Source: an uncultured Paracoccaceae bacterium (GTDB lineage: Bacteria; Pseudomonadota; Alphaproteobacteria; Rhodobacterales; Rhodobacteraceae). From it: DNA of 64,000 nt. Shown piece after piece: positions 55,401 to 64,000 of this stretch. The notes beneath the pieces are model-generated. The model was given only the letters and a program-made list of their open reading frames with translations. It ran no database searches and was not told the DNA's origin. The position numbers were made by a program, and so were the translations under genes. Within the stretch, counting starts at the first letter, position 1. The number at the start of each line of letters is the position of its first letter. The stretch is taken from NCBI GenBank assembly GCA_947499635.1, contig CANMPD010000004.1, forward strand, positions 62,001 through 126,000, read 5' to 3'.

Positions 55401-55936
55401 TCGAAGAGGCCGTGAAGACCCTGCGCAGCGGCATCGCAAGCCTTAATCGTGAAGGACGTGAACGTCTGCTTTCAGCATTCGAACAGGTAAACGGCGCATT
55501 CTCAACGTTGTTTCAGCATCTATTTGGCGGAGGTGAGGCCAATCTGGTGATGGTCGAAAGTGACGACCCATTGGATGCCGGACTTGAGATCATGTGCCAA
55601 CCTCCGGGTAAGAAATTGTCGACCCTGTCCCTATTGTCCGGTGGCGAGCAAACACTGACTGCGATGGCGCTGATTTTTGCGGTGTTCTTATCAAACCCTG
55701 CCCCGATCTGTGTGCTGGACGAGGTGGATGCCCCGTTGGATGATGCAAATGTCACGCGGTTCTGTGATCTGTTAGACGAGATGTGTCGCCGCACGGATAC
55801 ACGGTTTTTGATCATTACCCACCACGCGGTGACTATGGCCCGGATGGATCGCCTATTTGGCGTCACGATGCAAGAAAAGGGCGTGAGTCAGCTGGTGTCG
55901 GTTGATTTGAAAAAAGCCGAAGCGATGGTGGCCTAG
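52481..55936 (+). CDS. smc: chromosome segregation protein SMC
   Basis: The 1151-residue protein has Walker A VVGPNGCGKSNLLEAL near the start, two long coiled coils, a hinge (about 510-640), and the signature LSLLSGGEQTLTAMALIFAV and Walker B PICVLDEVDAPLDDANV at the C terminus. SMC compacts and arms chromosome arms together with ScpAB. The TTG at 52481 gives the family start LRFSKLKLSGFKSF; the frame is open 26 codons further, with no match there. Confidence 0.95.
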   Translation: MRFSKLKLSGFKSFVDPTELTIADGLTGVVGPNGCGKSNLLEALRWVMGETRAKAMRGDGMEDVIFAGTSSRPPRNFAEVTLALDNSDRLAPSGFNDADQLEIMRRITRDAGSAYKANSKDVRAKDVQMLFADASTGAHSPALVRQGQIAELINAKPKARRRVLEEAAGISGLYQRRHEAELRLKSTEQNLLRIEDVVDQLSNQLGQLGRQARQAKRYREIGERLRTAEGMLLYSRWREAQESCAIAEQELTDCALQADKAETAAVAATQDRTQAEAQLPPLREEEAIATALMQRVSVQRDALDAQEAQARQTIEQLTARVAQLGQDIEREGGLNRDAGETIERLEWERRELDKASEGHEDRLDEASEIAKDSAAILEAGEDRLAQVNEEVARLSARHQSAHRLVEDARRALARAEADGEKSHTEAQSAKMALSAADAAFEAAQIAEEEAREAAEMAEEALASVDDLRTETQAQEAEARAQRSAAEGELGALGAEVTALAKLVEREATESGQIMDDLRVTPGYEKALGAALADDLRSPEVVGDGPSGWLALPDYPKDVPLPEGVDPLAKYVDGPEVLARRIAQIGVIDGEIAEGLQRDLQPGQRLVTLEGDLWRWDGFRTWAEDAPSAAAMRLQQLNRLESLKQEMVHVSARAEGARAAHEALVSRLQEVTLADQSARQARRMADQRVADTARALSRAEAECNLARGKVETLTIAMARHDEDAMAARLRLTEAETAQLNLGDLDHVRGQVEDMKMSVEAARITLMSHRSALDEVRREGDARIKRAQTVTKELSGWRLRLESAEKRVAELQSRRDASQDDLAEARSLPEQLADTREELDAQIETAQARKSVANTQLISGEEAVRVAADHERERARLASQAREIRAGAEVRSQGLRETVQVMVDRIGEDREMTPEQMLQELSVDPKDMPSISDLDATVAQHKQQRDALGAVNLRAEDDARDLQNEHDTLVSEKQDLEEAVKTLRSGIASLNREGRERLLSAFEQVNGAFSTLFQHLFGGGEANLVMVESDDPLDAGLEIMCQPPGKKLSTLSLLSGGEQTLTAMALIFAVFLSNPAPICVLDEVDAPLDDANVTRFCDLLDEMCRRTDTRFLIITHHAVTMARMDRLFGVTMQEKGVSQLVSVDLKKAEAMVA

Positions 55937-55955
55937 ATTTAGGGCACCATCAATT

Positions 55956-57188
55956 TCACAACTGGTTCAACAACGTAGCAGTTGGCCAAGCATCGGCAGG
56001 CAGGCCAAGACGTTGTTGTTCTTTTTTGACGGCAAGCCGAGTGTTCGCACCCAAGATCCCGTCGATTTTACCAACATTGTGTCCACGTGCCTGCAGCTTA
56101 GACTGTAATGTTTCCATTTGTGCCCCGGATAGCCCTGGATCAGGGTTTCCAGCGGTATAAACGTCTGCACCTTCAAGACGTGTTGCAAAATACGCTGCGG
56201 TGAGCACGTAGGTAAAGCTTTGGTTCCATTCAAAATAGACATCAAAATTGGGGTAGGCAAGGAAGGCTGGACCTTTATGCCCTTGGGGGAGGATCACCGA
56301 CGCATTCAGGTCGCGACCGGTAAATGTACCGCTCTTGGGGCGTACGCCTTTGGCTGTCCAATCTGCGACGGACTCTTTATGCAACAAACCTGTTTTGGAC
56401 AGGTCTAGATCGGTGGGGATGGTGATTTCTTGCAACCATGGCTGCCCTGCCTGCCAACCCATACTAGACAGCATCTTGGCACCCGACATCAACGCATCCG
56501 CGGGTGAGGTTTTTAGGCTAACGGTACCATCACCATCTGCGTCGACGCCATTCTCCAAGATATCACCGGGCAACATTTGCACCATTCCGATTTCGCCAGC
56601 CCAGGCGCCAGTCGTATTGTGGGGATCAAAATCACCGCGACTATACAGTTCGAGTGCGGCAAAGATCTGGGGGCGAAATAGATCGGGACGACGGCAGTCA
56701 TGGGCAAGTGTTACCAATGCGTTGCGCGTGTTGAAGTTCCCCTGAAATGCGCCATAGTCTGTTTCAAAGGCCCAAAAGGCGAGCAATACACCTTGGTCGA
56801 TACCATAAGTGTTCTGTACGCGCTCAAATACAGTGCTGTATTGCGCTGCTTTTTGATGTCCGCGTTGTAAGCGATCTTGCGAAATCAAGCGGCGGGAAAA
56901 ATCGATAAATGGCTTTTGAAACACCCCTTGAGCACGATCAGCATTGAGCACTTTAGGGTCTTTGGCTGTGCCAGAGAAAAACGCGTTAACGGTATTTATA
57001 TCATATCCCGTCGAGACAGCTTCGTCTTTGAGCTGCGTAACGAAGCGGTTGAAGTTACCGCCACATTGTGCCGAAGCTGTGCCGGTTGTAGCTAACAAAG
57101 TTGCCAAAATACCGCAAAAAAGATGTGTCAAACAAGGAAACCGTCTGGCTGTGCGCAGCGATACAGATGGAAAAGAGTGAAACATCAT
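55956..57188 (-). CDS. MltB-like lytic murein transglycosylase with a peptidoglycan-binding domain
   Basis: The 410-residue protein has a signal peptide (cut after TASAQ), the transglycosylase domain with catalytic Glu142 in FWAFETDYGAFQG, NTRNALVTLAHDCRR and IGMVQMLPGDILENG, and a C-terminal peptidoglycan-binding domain (METLQSKLQARGHNVGKIDG). It cleaves the glycan strand with formation of anhydro-MurNAc. It is convergent with smc. Confidence 0.92.
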   Translation of the reverse strand: MMFHSFPSVSLRTARRFPCLTHLFCGILATLLATTGTASAQCGGNFNRFVTQLKDEAVSTGYDINTVNAFFSGTAKDPKVLNADRAQGVFQKPFIDFSRRLISQDRLQRGHQKAAQYSTVFERVQNTYGIDQGVLLAFWAFETDYGAFQGNFNTRNALVTLAHDCRRPDLFRPQIFAALELYSRGDFDPHNTTGAWAGEIGMVQMLPGDILENGVDADGDGTVSLKTSPADALMSGAKMLSSMGWQAGQPWLQEITIPTDLDLSKTGLLHKESVADWTAKGVRPKSGTFTGRDLNASVILPQGHKGPAFLAYPNFDVYFEWNQSFTYVLTAAYFATRLEGADVYTAGNPDPGLSGAQMETLQSKLQARGHNVGKIDGILGANTRLAVKKEQQRLGLPADAWPTATLLNQL

Positions 57189-57222
57189 AATTGCAGGATC
57201 CCGAACCGAGGTGTTGTTATCT

Positions 57223-58143
57223 TCACATTATCGAGAAGAGCACTGTGAGCGCAACCAATAGCACAAGAGAAAGGACCCATGTTTTCCATAAAACCTGAGT
57301 TGAATGATGGATATCAAAGGCGGTGGGGGTGCGGTTTCCGTTTTTATGAACCCATGGGAAGTCCTGCAGCACTCCTTCATAGGAGCGTGGGCCGGCAAGA
57401 GAGACATGAATGGCGCGCGCCATTGCGGCTTCGGGCCAGCCTGCATTAGGAGAGCGGTGCAGGCGGGCATCGCGTGTGATTGCCGCCATATCGGTCAGAC
57501 AATTGGCGACAGCTGCAATGAGAATTGCACTTAGGCGTGCTGGGATCAAGTTGACTAGATCATCCAGGCGTGCGGTTGCCCAGCCAAAGTCTCGATATTT
57601 GGGCGAGCGGTATCCGATCATACTGTCGCCGGTATTGATGAGTTTATACGCTATTAATCCTGGCAAACCTGCGACCAGAAACCAAAACGCAGGCGCGATT
57701 ACGGCGTCAGAAAAATTCTCAGCGCCGCTTTCTATAGCTGAACGGCTAACTTGCGCCTCTGTCATGTTTATAGTGTCGCGACTGACAATCATTGCAACCG
57801 CAGCACGCCCTTTGTCCAATGAGTGAGACAAGCCATGAGCGACAGCCGCGACATGCTCTACCAGCGAACGTTGTGCAATCAAAATAGCTGTGATCACAAC
57901 AGTCACTACGGCTCCCAATTGCGCAAGCAGCTGACCTAAAAATACTCCGACGAACAGCAGCACCGCAGCGGCAATACAGCCTTTGATCTTGCGATGTGCC
58001 CCATAGTTCAGTCTTTGATCGAGCCACGCCACGAGCTTTCCCATCAATACGGCGGGATGCGGCAGCCGAGACCACAGCCAGTTCGGTTCTCCGAGTGTAG
58101 CATCAAGGATAAGTGCGGGGATCAGGAGGATTGCGGTACTCAT
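57223..58143 (-). CDS. cbiB: adenosylcobinamide-phosphate synthase CbiB/CobD
   Basis: The 306-residue membrane protein has [29 protein letters not shown] (in parts), [39 protein letters not shown] (in parts) and [12 protein letters not shown]. It joins the aminopropanol arm to cobyric acid in B12 synthesis. It lies 11 bp after cobC, same strand. Confidence 0.93.
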   Translation of the reverse strand: MSTAILLIPALILDATLGEPNWLWSRLPHPAVLMGKLVAWLDQRLNYGAHRKIKGCIAAAVLLFVGVFLGQLLAQLGAVVTVVITAILIAQRSLVEHVAAVAHGLSHSLDKGRAAVAMIVSRDTINMTEAQVSRSAIESGAENFSDAVIAPAFWFLVAGLPGLIAYKLINTGDSMIGYRSPKYRDFGWATARLDDLVNLIPARLSAILIAAVANCLTDMAAITRDARLHRSPNAGWPEAAMARAIHVSLAGPRSYEGVLQDFPWVHKNGNRTPTAFDIHHSTQVLWKTWVLSLVLLVALTVLFSIM

Positions 58144-58154
58144 GTCGTGGGGCT

Positions 58155-59111
58155 CTAGGACAGTGCATTTTCAAGACGCGCCCAATCTTGTTCAGGCGGC
58201 AGACCCAATCGTAGGAAATGCGCGGAATAGGGGAAAATGCGCGACCAAATATGATGTTTGGCCAAACGATCTTGCCAATTTTGGGCACTGTCGACGCGAT
58301 AGAGCCGGAACAGATCTGTGCCGCCGTGTAACTGTGCGCCGCTGGCTAAGGCAAGCTGATCAAGGCGCTGTGCGTCTTGGCGTAGGCGTTGACGCGTGGT
58401 TGTTGCCCATGACGTATCACTCAAGGCTTGTGTGCCCACTGTGAGAGCAGGACCAGACACAGGCCAGGGACCAAGTGTCGCGGAAAGCGAAGCGACGAGT
58501 GTTGGGTCTCCGATGGCAAATCCCAAACGCATACCTGCCAGACCCCAGAATTTTCCAAAACTTTTTAATATGATGGTTCCGGGTCGATCTGCGTATTTCA
58601 TCAAGCTTTGGGCAGGAGTGACGTCGCAAAAGCTTTCATCTACGATCATAAATGGCGCATCTAGGTCTGCCGCTGACCATAGTCGCCCATCGGGATTATT
58701 CGGATGTACGATAACACGGGCGTCAATACGGGCGTCGTGTTTTTGTGCGCCCATCGTCCAGCCGCTGTGAGAGAACGAGGCCGCATGTTCGTTATAGGTC
58801 GGATGTGGGATGTCGACTGTGCCACTGGGTTTGAGGGCAGGCAGGCGTGCAATCAGACTGGACGCACCAGGTGCTGCTAGGATTGCTGCGCCCTCAGGGA
58901 CGTTCCAAAATCTGCGCGCTGCGGTAACAAGAGCCTCTTGGGCGTCGGCAGCAGGTAGGGCGGTCCAATCATCAGAGGTGAAAGTCGGCAGCGGGTAGGG
59001 TATTGGATTGATCCCTGTTGATAGATCACACCATTGTTCGCGTGTGCCACCAAATCTAGCGATCGCCGTGGTCAAGTTACCACCATGATCTCTTGTGCTA
59101 TCCTGTGCCAT
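58155..59111 (-). CDS. cobC: threonine-phosphate decarboxylase CobC
   Basis: The 318-residue PLP protein has [45 protein letters not shown] and PLP lysine in [18 protein letters not shown]. It makes (R)-1-amino-2-propanol phosphate for the B12 side chain. With cbiB it is a two-gene unit. No cobalamin riboswitch consensus is seen upstream. Confidence 0.9.
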   Translation of the reverse strand: MAQDSTRDHGGNLTTAIARFGGTREQWCDLSTGINPIPYPLPTFTSDDWTALPAADAQEALVTAARRFWNVPEGAAILAAPGASSLIARLPALKPSGTVDIPHPTYNEHAASFSHSGWTMGAQKHDARIDARVIVHPNNPDGRLWSAADLDAPFMIVDESFCDVTPAQSLMKYADRPGTIILKSFGKFWGLAGMRLGFAIGDPTLVASLSATLGPWPVSGPALTVGTQALSDTSWATTTRQRLRQDAQRLDQLALASGAQLHGGTDLFRLYRVDSAQNWQDRLAKHHIWSRIFPYSAHFLRLGLPPEQDWARLENALS

Positions 59112-59377
59112 GGCGCTGCCTCGCTTGTTTATTTGGTGCCCTGCTTGTTCCTATGTCCGAGCACCGATTAAGGCGCAAGTCCACATGCGACGATTGATGT
59201 GTTCTTCTGGCGCTTAAGAAAATGACATAGAGACGAGACTTGGCCTGACTTTTTAGGCAAGGTGCTTTTGAGAGCCATACGATTGTAATTGCGCGCTTTC
59301 GTTCAATTAACATTCATGAAACTTTAGTACGTCATATGCCATGGTTAATTCAGATCGTTTGATATGAGGCTCGCGCT

Positions 59378-59728
59378 ATGTCCACTTATATTTCTATGGC
59401 TGTTCAAGATGCACTTCATCAGGCTCATACGTCTAAAATGAAGCATAAGAATCGGCTTCGGGTTCAAATTGACGATAAATTTTTTCCCGTCTTGCATATG
59501 TGGAACGATGGGTTCGCTGTTGAAGCTATCACAGTGCCGCAACTACGTGGTTTGGTTGATCTTTATGAGGGCAGTCGTCATCTGTCGCAATGTTTGATTG
59601 TAGCCGCAAATGAGGAATATGGCGAAGTGCGTTATGATTTTAAGCGCTCGACCGCCGCGACAGAACAGCCCCCTGTCGACTTTTATCGTGCTCCGGACGC
59701 ACCCGCTGGGCTTTTACCGGGCCAATAA
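59378..59728 (+). CDS. conserved hypothetical protein
   Basis: The 116-residue soluble protein has RLRVQIDDKFFPVLHMWNDG (in parts), GFAVEAITVPQLRGLVDLYE and YGEVRYDFKRSTA. The middle has a PilZ-like feel (short beta strands, a phrase about the dominant direction of the chain), but the PilZ RxxxR and DxSxxG motifs are absent. No family assigned. It is convergent with dapA. Confidence 0.65.
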   Translation: MSTYISMAVQDALHQAHTSKMKHKNRLRVQIDDKFFPVLHMWNDGFAVEAITVPQLRGLVDLYEGSRHLSQCLIVAANEEYGEVRYDFKRSTAATEQPPVDFYRAPDAPAGLLPGQ

Positions 59729-59782
59729 TATCGACTGCACACAAAGAGAATATAGGCTGGTTGAGATATAGCGTCTTGTCAG

Positions 59783-59807
59783 AAAAAGGACCGCTCAAAG
59801 CGGTCCT
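59783..59807 (-). terminator. rho-independent terminator of dapA
   Basis: Perfect 9-bp stem, AGGACCGCT (59787-59795) with AGCGGTCCT (59799-59807) and a 3-nt loop; on the minus strand TTTTT follows. Confidence 0.9.
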
Positions 59808-59823
59808 CGTGGGGGATACGATT

Positions 59824-60696
59824 TTATAGCAATCCTGCGTGAGCCATTGCAGCGTCAATCGCCGTCTTGGTACTGTCTGTCAGCTCTGTCAGAGGCAGAC
59901 GCACATCCGGTGAACACAGGCCGAGCTTAGAAAGTGCATATTTGGTGCCAACAAGGCCAGGTTCGATAAAGATCGCCTCGTGCAATGGCATCAATTTATC
60001 CTGATATTCAAGCGCTTTGGCATAGTCGCCTGCTAAAGTCGCGGCCTGAAATTCAGCGCAGAGTTTTGGGGCGACATTTGCCGTGACAGAGATACAACCA
60101 ACACCGCCATGTGCGTTAAAACCCAGTGCAGTGGCGTCTTCGCCGGATAATTGGCAGAATTCTGTTCCACAAGTTATGCGTTGTTGAGAGACACGTGAGA
60201 GATCGCCTGTGGCATCTTTAACGCCCACAATACGAGGAAGTTTGGCCAATTCGCCCATAGTTTCTGGCGACATATCGATGATGGAGCGGCCAGGAATATT
60301 GTAGATGATAATCGGGATGTCCGCGCAATCATGTACAGCTTTAAAATGGGCCAGAAGTCCGCGTTGTGTCGGTTTATTGTAATAAGGTGTGACGATAAGC
60401 GCAGCATCTGCACCGATATCAGCCGCAAACTTGACCAAGCGAATCGCCTCGGCTGTGTTGTTTGAGCCTGCACCGGCAATGATTGGCACGCGGCCGGCAG
60501 AGGCTTTAACAACCTCGGCAACAACCATTTCATGTTCTTCGTGGGTCAGGGTCGGGGTTTCACCAGTGGTTCCAACAGGAACTAAACCAGTGGAGCCTTG
60601 GTCTATATGCCAATTTACAAGGTGTTTGAGCGTCTTCACATCCACTTCACCATTGCGAAAGGGGGTGACTAGGGCGGGCATTGAGCCTTTGAACAT
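59824..60696 (-). CDS. dapA: 4-hydroxy-tetrahydrodipicolinate synthase
   Basis: The 290-residue TIM barrel has GTTGETPTL (the Thr-Thr of the catalytic triad), [18 protein letters not shown] with the catalytic Tyr and the Schiff-base Lys160 in [10 protein letters not shown]. It condenses pyruvate and aspartate semialdehyde in lysine/DAP synthesis. It is divergent from slt (140 bp), a common pairing in this group. Confidence 0.95.
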   Translation of the reverse strand: MFKGSMPALVTPFRNGEVDVKTLKHLVNWHIDQGSTGLVPVGTTGETPTLTHEEHEMVVAEVVKASAGRVPIIAGAGSNNTAEAIRLVKFAADIGADAALIVTPYYNKPTQRGLLAHFKAVHDCADIPIIIYNIPGRSIIDMSPETMGELAKLPRIVGVKDATGDLSRVSQQRITCGTEFCQLSGEDATALGFNAHGGVGCISVTANVAPKLCAEFQAATLAGDYAKALEYQDKLMPLHEAIFIEPGLVGTKYALSKLGLCSPDVRLPLTELTDSTKTAIDAAMAHAGLL

Positions 60697-60835
60697 GGGG
60701 ACGCTCCCAATTAAAGTGACATGGACGGGTAAAACCCGATGGATTTGCTCTTGATGCTAGGGGGACGAGTTGCCACCTGTATCAACAAGATTAACGTGAT
60801 AGGCTCTAGCCTTGGAACAGTGGAAAATGCAAGAC

Positions 60836-62800
60836 ATGAGACGCATTGTGAGTGCGGTTATTCTTTTGGGGGCGTCGATTTTTGGGGGCGTTTCTGCTGT
60901 TGCTCAGGAAAACGGGCTGTCGCGGGCTTTAGAGTTTTCCGCGCAAAAAGATTGGGCTGATGCAGCGCGCGCGGCCGGTCCAGCTGGGACAGTTTCTGCA
61001 GATATTGTCGAATGGCAGCGACTGCGTGCAGGTGAAGGTACACCGCGACAGGTCGTCGATTTTCTAACGCGCCGCGCGGATTGGCCTGGGTTAGCCTATT
61101 TGCGTCGTCAAAGCGAAGAGACGATTGCCAAGGCCGATACAAACACGATTTTGGCATTTTATGGCACAGACTTGCCCCAAACCCCCGAAGGTGCACTGAG
61201 CTACGCTGACGCATTGGCGGCGGCGGGACGCAGCAGTGACGCGCAGGTCGAAATCGTACGCGCATGGCGCAGTATGGCGATGTCCTCGACAACAGAGGGT
61301 CTTTACCTCTCCCGCTATGCCTCTGTGCTGCGCAAACATCATGACGCACGCCTAGATGCATTGTTATGGGAGGGGCATACGGTCAGCGGCGCCCGCATGC
61401 TGGATCGCGTGTCGCGCGGTGCGCGGGCTGTAGGGGCGGCGCGAATAGCACTACAAAAGCAAGATGACGGGGTTGATGCGCTGATTGCGGCTGTGCCGTC
61501 TGCACAAAAGAACTCTGCCGGTTTGGCCTATGACCGGTTTGCCTGGCGCGACAGCAAACGCCGTCAAGCAGATGCGATTTCATTGATGTTGGAGCGCTCA
61601 ACCAGTGCAGAAGCTTTAGGCGAGCCGGGAAAATGGCTGCGCCGTCGTCGCGACTTTGCCCGCCAAGAAATGCGTGATGGTAACAATCGTCGCGCATATG
61701 AATTGGCAGCAAATCATTTTTCAACGCCAGACGATGGCTATGGCTATGCGGATAGCGAATGGATCGCAGGATATGTCGCGCTGCAAAAATTGAACAATCC
61801 TGAACTGGCCACTTATCATTTCACACGCTTTTTAGGCGCGGTTGAGACACCGATCTCACTTGGGCGTGCGGGATATTGGCTTGGACGCAGCTATAGTGCA
61901 CAAGGCGAGGTGGACAAGGCGCTTGCAGCCTATCAGTTGGGGGCCAAATTCCAGACGTCTTATTATGGATTGTTGGCAGCCGAGGAAATTGGGCGTCCTT
62001 TGTCAGCGCATTTGGCACAGCCTCCGCAAGTGTCATGGGATAACTCTGACGTCCTGCAATCGTCTGTCGCAGCGGCGGGCTTGGCCTTGATCAAGGCGGG
62101 TGATCTGGTGATGGCCGAGCGGTTTTTGACTCATTTGGTCGAAACATTACCTGCCGACAAGGCGCTTGAGCTTGGGCAGATGGCAGTTGGCATTGATCAA
62201 CCGCATTTGGCTGTGATGATTTCCAAACGCGCGGCGCGGCAAGGGCTTGAGCTGGCAGGGGCTTATTATCCGTTGCATCCTGTCGGCAAGCTTGATTTAC
62301 CTATGGCACCTGAGATGGTGCTCGCAATTTCACGACGCGAGAGTGAATTTGACAGCAAGGTTATCAGTCACGCAGGCGCGCGGGGGCTGATGCAGGTGAT
62401 GCCTGCAACTGCTGCCAAAGTTGCCAGCGACATTGGGAAACCCAACGCTCATAGCACTGATCGGTTGATTTCAGAGTGGCCGTATAATGCGACGCTTGGT
62501 GCGTCTTATCTGGCGCAGTTGTCCGAGCAGTTTACTGGCAATGTTACATTGATGGCGGCAGGGTATAACGCAGGACCACATCGGGCTGAGACATGGATGG
62601 GGCGCTATGGTGATCCACGCAGCACGCGTGTGGATGTTGTTGACTGGGTGGAGCACATTCCCTTCAACGAGACACGCAACTATGTGATGCGGGTAACCGA
62701 AAGCCTGCCGATTTACCGCGCACGGCTTGGGCAAGACCCTTTGCCTATCCCATTTTCACAAGAGTTAGCCGGTACGAGCCTTAAGCTGTTCACGCCATAA
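60836..62800 (+). CDS. slt: soluble lytic transglycosylase (Slt70 type)
   Basis: The 654-residue protein has a signal peptide (MRRIVSAVILLGASIFGG, cut after VAQ), an alpha-superhelical domain, and a C-terminal SLT domain with the ES motif in AISRRESEFDSKV, ARGLMQVMPATA, AAGYNAGPHRA and YVMRVTESLPIYR. It degrades peptidoglycan in the periplasm. Starts further upstream (TTG 60812, ATG 60827) are open, but ATG 60836 gives the cleanest signal peptide. The last 36 bp overlap the exporter gene on the other strand. Confidence 0.93.
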   Translation: MRRIVSAVILLGASIFGGVSAVAQENGLSRALEFSAQKDWADAARAAGPAGTVSADIVEWQRLRAGEGTPRQVVDFLTRRADWPGLAYLRRQSEETIAKADTNTILAFYGTDLPQTPEGALSYADALAAAGRSSDAQVEIVRAWRSMAMSSTTEGLYLSRYASVLRKHHDARLDALLWEGHTVSGARMLDRVSRGARAVGAARIALQKQDDGVDALIAAVPSAQKNSAGLAYDRFAWRDSKRRQADAISLMLERSTSAEALGEPGKWLRRRRDFARQEMRDGNNRRAYELAANHFSTPDDGYGYADSEWIAGYVALQKLNNPELATYHFTRFLGAVETPISLGRAGYWLGRSYSAQGEVDKALAAYQLGAKFQTSYYGLLAAEEIGRPLSAHLAQPPQVSWDNSDVLQSSVAAAGLALIKAGDLVMAERFLTHLVETLPADKALELGQMAVGIDQPHLAVMISKRAARQGLELAGAYYPLHPVGKLDLPMAPEMVLAISRRESEFDSKVISHAGARGLMQVMPATAAKVASDIGKPNAHSTDRLISEWPYNATLGASYLAQLSEQFTGNVTLMAAGYNAGPHRAETWMGRYGDPRSTRVDVVDWVEHIPFNETRNYVMRVTESLPIYRARLGQDPLPIPFSQELAGTSLKLFTP

Positions 62801-63640
62801 GGTGAACAACCCCGCACCGATGATGATCGCAGATCCGACGACTATGTTTAGATGGATGATCTCGCCAAAGACGCTAAGGCCGACCAAAGCCGACCAAATA
62901 AGATGGAAGTAAGCAAAAGGTTGGACAGTACTGGCTTCGGCGACGGAATAGCATTTGATTAGCAAACCATGACCGGCAACACCGGTCAGGCACAGGCAAG
63001 CCATCCACAGGATATCCATGCCGTGCATCGGCTCCCAAAACCAGATGCCAACACAGGTCATCGCCGCACTGCCTGCCACTCCGGTCCAGAAAAAGCTGGT
63101 CTGGGCAGTATCTTGACGGGCTACATAGCGGGTTAATAGACCGTAGACCGCGAACATCAGCGCTGTGAGCAGCGGGATCAATGCGTAAGGGTCAAATACG
63201 CCGCCATCAGGACGCAGGATAATCATAACTCCAATCAATCCGGTGCCAATGGCGCACCAACGGCGCCACCCGACTTTTTCACCCAAAACCGGACCACATA
63301 ACGCTGCGATGAGTAGGGGGTAGCAGATGAAAATCGCCTGACTGTTCACAAGGCCTAAGATGGTAAAGCCATAAACTGCTAGCGTAATTTCTGCGACGAG
63401 TAAGACGCCGCGGAAGATTTGCAGGCCCAGTTGATTGGTTTTTGCGGTCGCGCGAATACCCCCTGGGGCGCGTGCAGCGAGGAACACCACAAAGGCTGCA
63501 AAGAACCAATACCGGACCATGACCACCATATATGCGTTATATTCGCCAGCCAGATGTCGCGATAAACCGTCTTGGATAGAGAAGATTATCGTAGAGAGCA
63601 TCATCAACAAGATGCCAAGTCGGTTGTTTGTTTCGCTCAT
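62765..63640 (-). CDS. EamA/DMT-family exporter
   Basis: The 291-residue protein has ten membrane helices in two EamA repeats (IFSIQDGLSRHLAGEYNAYMV, ... VVGSAIIIGAGLFTLWREQL, in parts). It is a small-molecule exporter of unknown substrate. It lies 12 bp after the mnmD gene, same strand. Confidence 0.88.
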   Translation of the reverse strand: MSETNNRLGILLMMLSTIIFSIQDGLSRHLAGEYNAYMVVMVRYWFFAAFVVFLAARAPGGIRATAKTNQLGLQIFRGVLLVAEITLAVYGFTILGLVNSQAIFICYPLLIAALCGPVLGEKVGWRRWCAIGTGLIGVMIILRPDGGVFDPYALIPLLTALMFAVYGLLTRYVARQDTAQTSFFWTGVAGSAAMTCVGIWFWEPMHGMDILWMACLCLTGVAGHGLLIKCYSVAEASTVQPFAYFHLIWSALVGLSVFGEIIHLNIVVGSAIIIGAGLFTLWREQLKARTG

Positions 63641-63652
63641 GTGTTGTGTGTC

Positions 63653-64000
63653 CTAATTGGATTTATGCGCGATGGTCATGTGGCGTTTATGACCAAACCC
63701 TGTGATGCGGCTAACTTTGAAACCTGCATCAGTAAGCCCACGACGGACAAACCCTGCGGCGGTGTAGGTGGCTGCGGTGCCCTCAGTTTTTGTATGATCA
63801 TAGACCGCTTGCATGAGGGATGCTTCCCAGAGTTCAGGATTTTTCGCAGGAGAGAACCCGTCCAGAAACCAGCAATCTGCGGATAGGGGCCAATGGGGTA
63901 GGGTGTCACGGGCATCGCCGGTTATCATGTTGAACTTAAGGGTATTCAAATCACAAGTCTCGCCGTCCCAAGCGCCCAGGAACCGTTGCGCCCATGGTGC
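63653..64000 (-). CDS. tRNA 5-methylaminomethyl-2-thiouridine methyltransferase MnmD, C-terminal part
   Basis: The frame stays open to the right edge, so the start is outside; 115 codons are seen. APWAQRFLGAWDGE, ITGDARDTLPHWP, WFLDGFSPAKNPELW and TYTAAGFVRRGLTDAGF are the hallmark of the MnmD (DUF752) methyltransferase, which makes mnm5s2U at the wobble position of tRNA. In many bacteria it is fused to an MnmC oxidase; here it ends after this domain, so it is the stand-alone form. Confidence 0.88.
   Translation of the reverse strand, partial: APWAQRFLGAWDGETCDLNTLKFNMITGDARDTLPHWPLSADCWFLDGFSPAKNPELWEASLMQAVYDHTKTEGTAATYTAAGFVRRGLTDAGFKVSRITGFGHKRHMTIAHKSN

Noticed and set aside
59112-59377. 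Cobalamin riboswitch before cobC
   Set aside because: A GGTGCTC/GGGCACC hairpin is present on the minus strand, but the B12 box (AGCCAGGAGACC-like) and the GCCACTG element are missing.
1-64000. CRISPR arrays, rRNA genes, prophage structural genes
   Set aside because: No regularly spaced direct repeats, no rRNA segments and no capsid, tail or terminase genes were seen.

Overview
The window looks like chromosome of an alphaproteobacterium of the Rhodobacterales, most likely the marine Roseobacter group. The signs are: MipZ in place of MinCDE, a stand-alone F0 ATP synthase operon with both b' and b subunits, BluB-type aerobic cobalamin genes, a TTG-started SMC of about 1150 residues, a TrmD with an N-terminal extension, and gene order around ftsK/lolA and rpsP/rimM/trmD/rplS. 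This assignment rests on recognised protein families, not on a database search.

Layout. (1) 1-17.5 kb, core: ribA (partial), an orphan OmpR-type response regulator, xth, a CnoX-like thioredoxin, a LON-domain protein, Trm112, a UbiH-type hydroxylase, an aminotransferase, ftsK, lolA, a small lytic transglycosylase, hspQ, an anti-sigma/STAS pair, a free-methionine-(R)-sulfoxide reductase, rluA, an AraC regulator and an aldehyde dehydrogenase. A gene-free 545 bp stretch (12.16-12.71 kb) carries a strong hairpin behind a perfect TATAAT and may encode a small RNA. (2) 17.5-23.3 kb: a 1-Cys peroxiredoxin, three packed glycosyltransferase genes, pnp and tRNA-Ser(GCT). (3) 23.3-about 36.4 kb: a degraded genomic island starting at the 3' end of the tRNA. 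It holds a large serine recombinase whose reading frame runs out through the antisense strand of the tRNA, truncated gene pieces, an SDR/CMD pair, a Pst-like ABC transporter without a binding protein, a higBA locus with a broken toxin, a BKACE-type enzyme, an orphan immunity-like gene, an ankyrin protein, a MobA/MobC mobilisation module, a tyrosine integrase split by a piece of a second serine recombinase, and two unknown proteins. Short repeats are scattered between these genes. (4) 36.4-47.9 kb, core: mipZ, rpmE, rplS, trmD, an APH-like kinase on the opposite strand, rimM, a 52-residue membrane protein, bluB, rpsP, chorismate mutase, ffh, a YbaK-type deacylase, LysR and ArsR regulators, a TRIC-type channel and a DMT exporter. 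(5) 48.1-64 kb: the F0 operon (atpI-B-E-F'-F), an aminotransferase, smc, an MltB-like transglycosylase, cbiB-cobC, dapA, slt, a second DMT exporter and the start-less end of mnmD.

How the genes connect. Three peptidoglycan lytic enzymes, FtsK, SMC and MipZ serve growth, segregation and division. BluB with CbiB and CobC points to full aerobic B12 synthesis. rpsP, rimM, trmD, rplS, rpmE and ffh form a translation/secretion block. The island shows several past integrations and deletions; I see no single intact novel system in it. The most unusual pieces are the Pst-like two-gene transporter, the relaxase with no tyrosine in its N-terminal region, and the recombinase/integrase joints.
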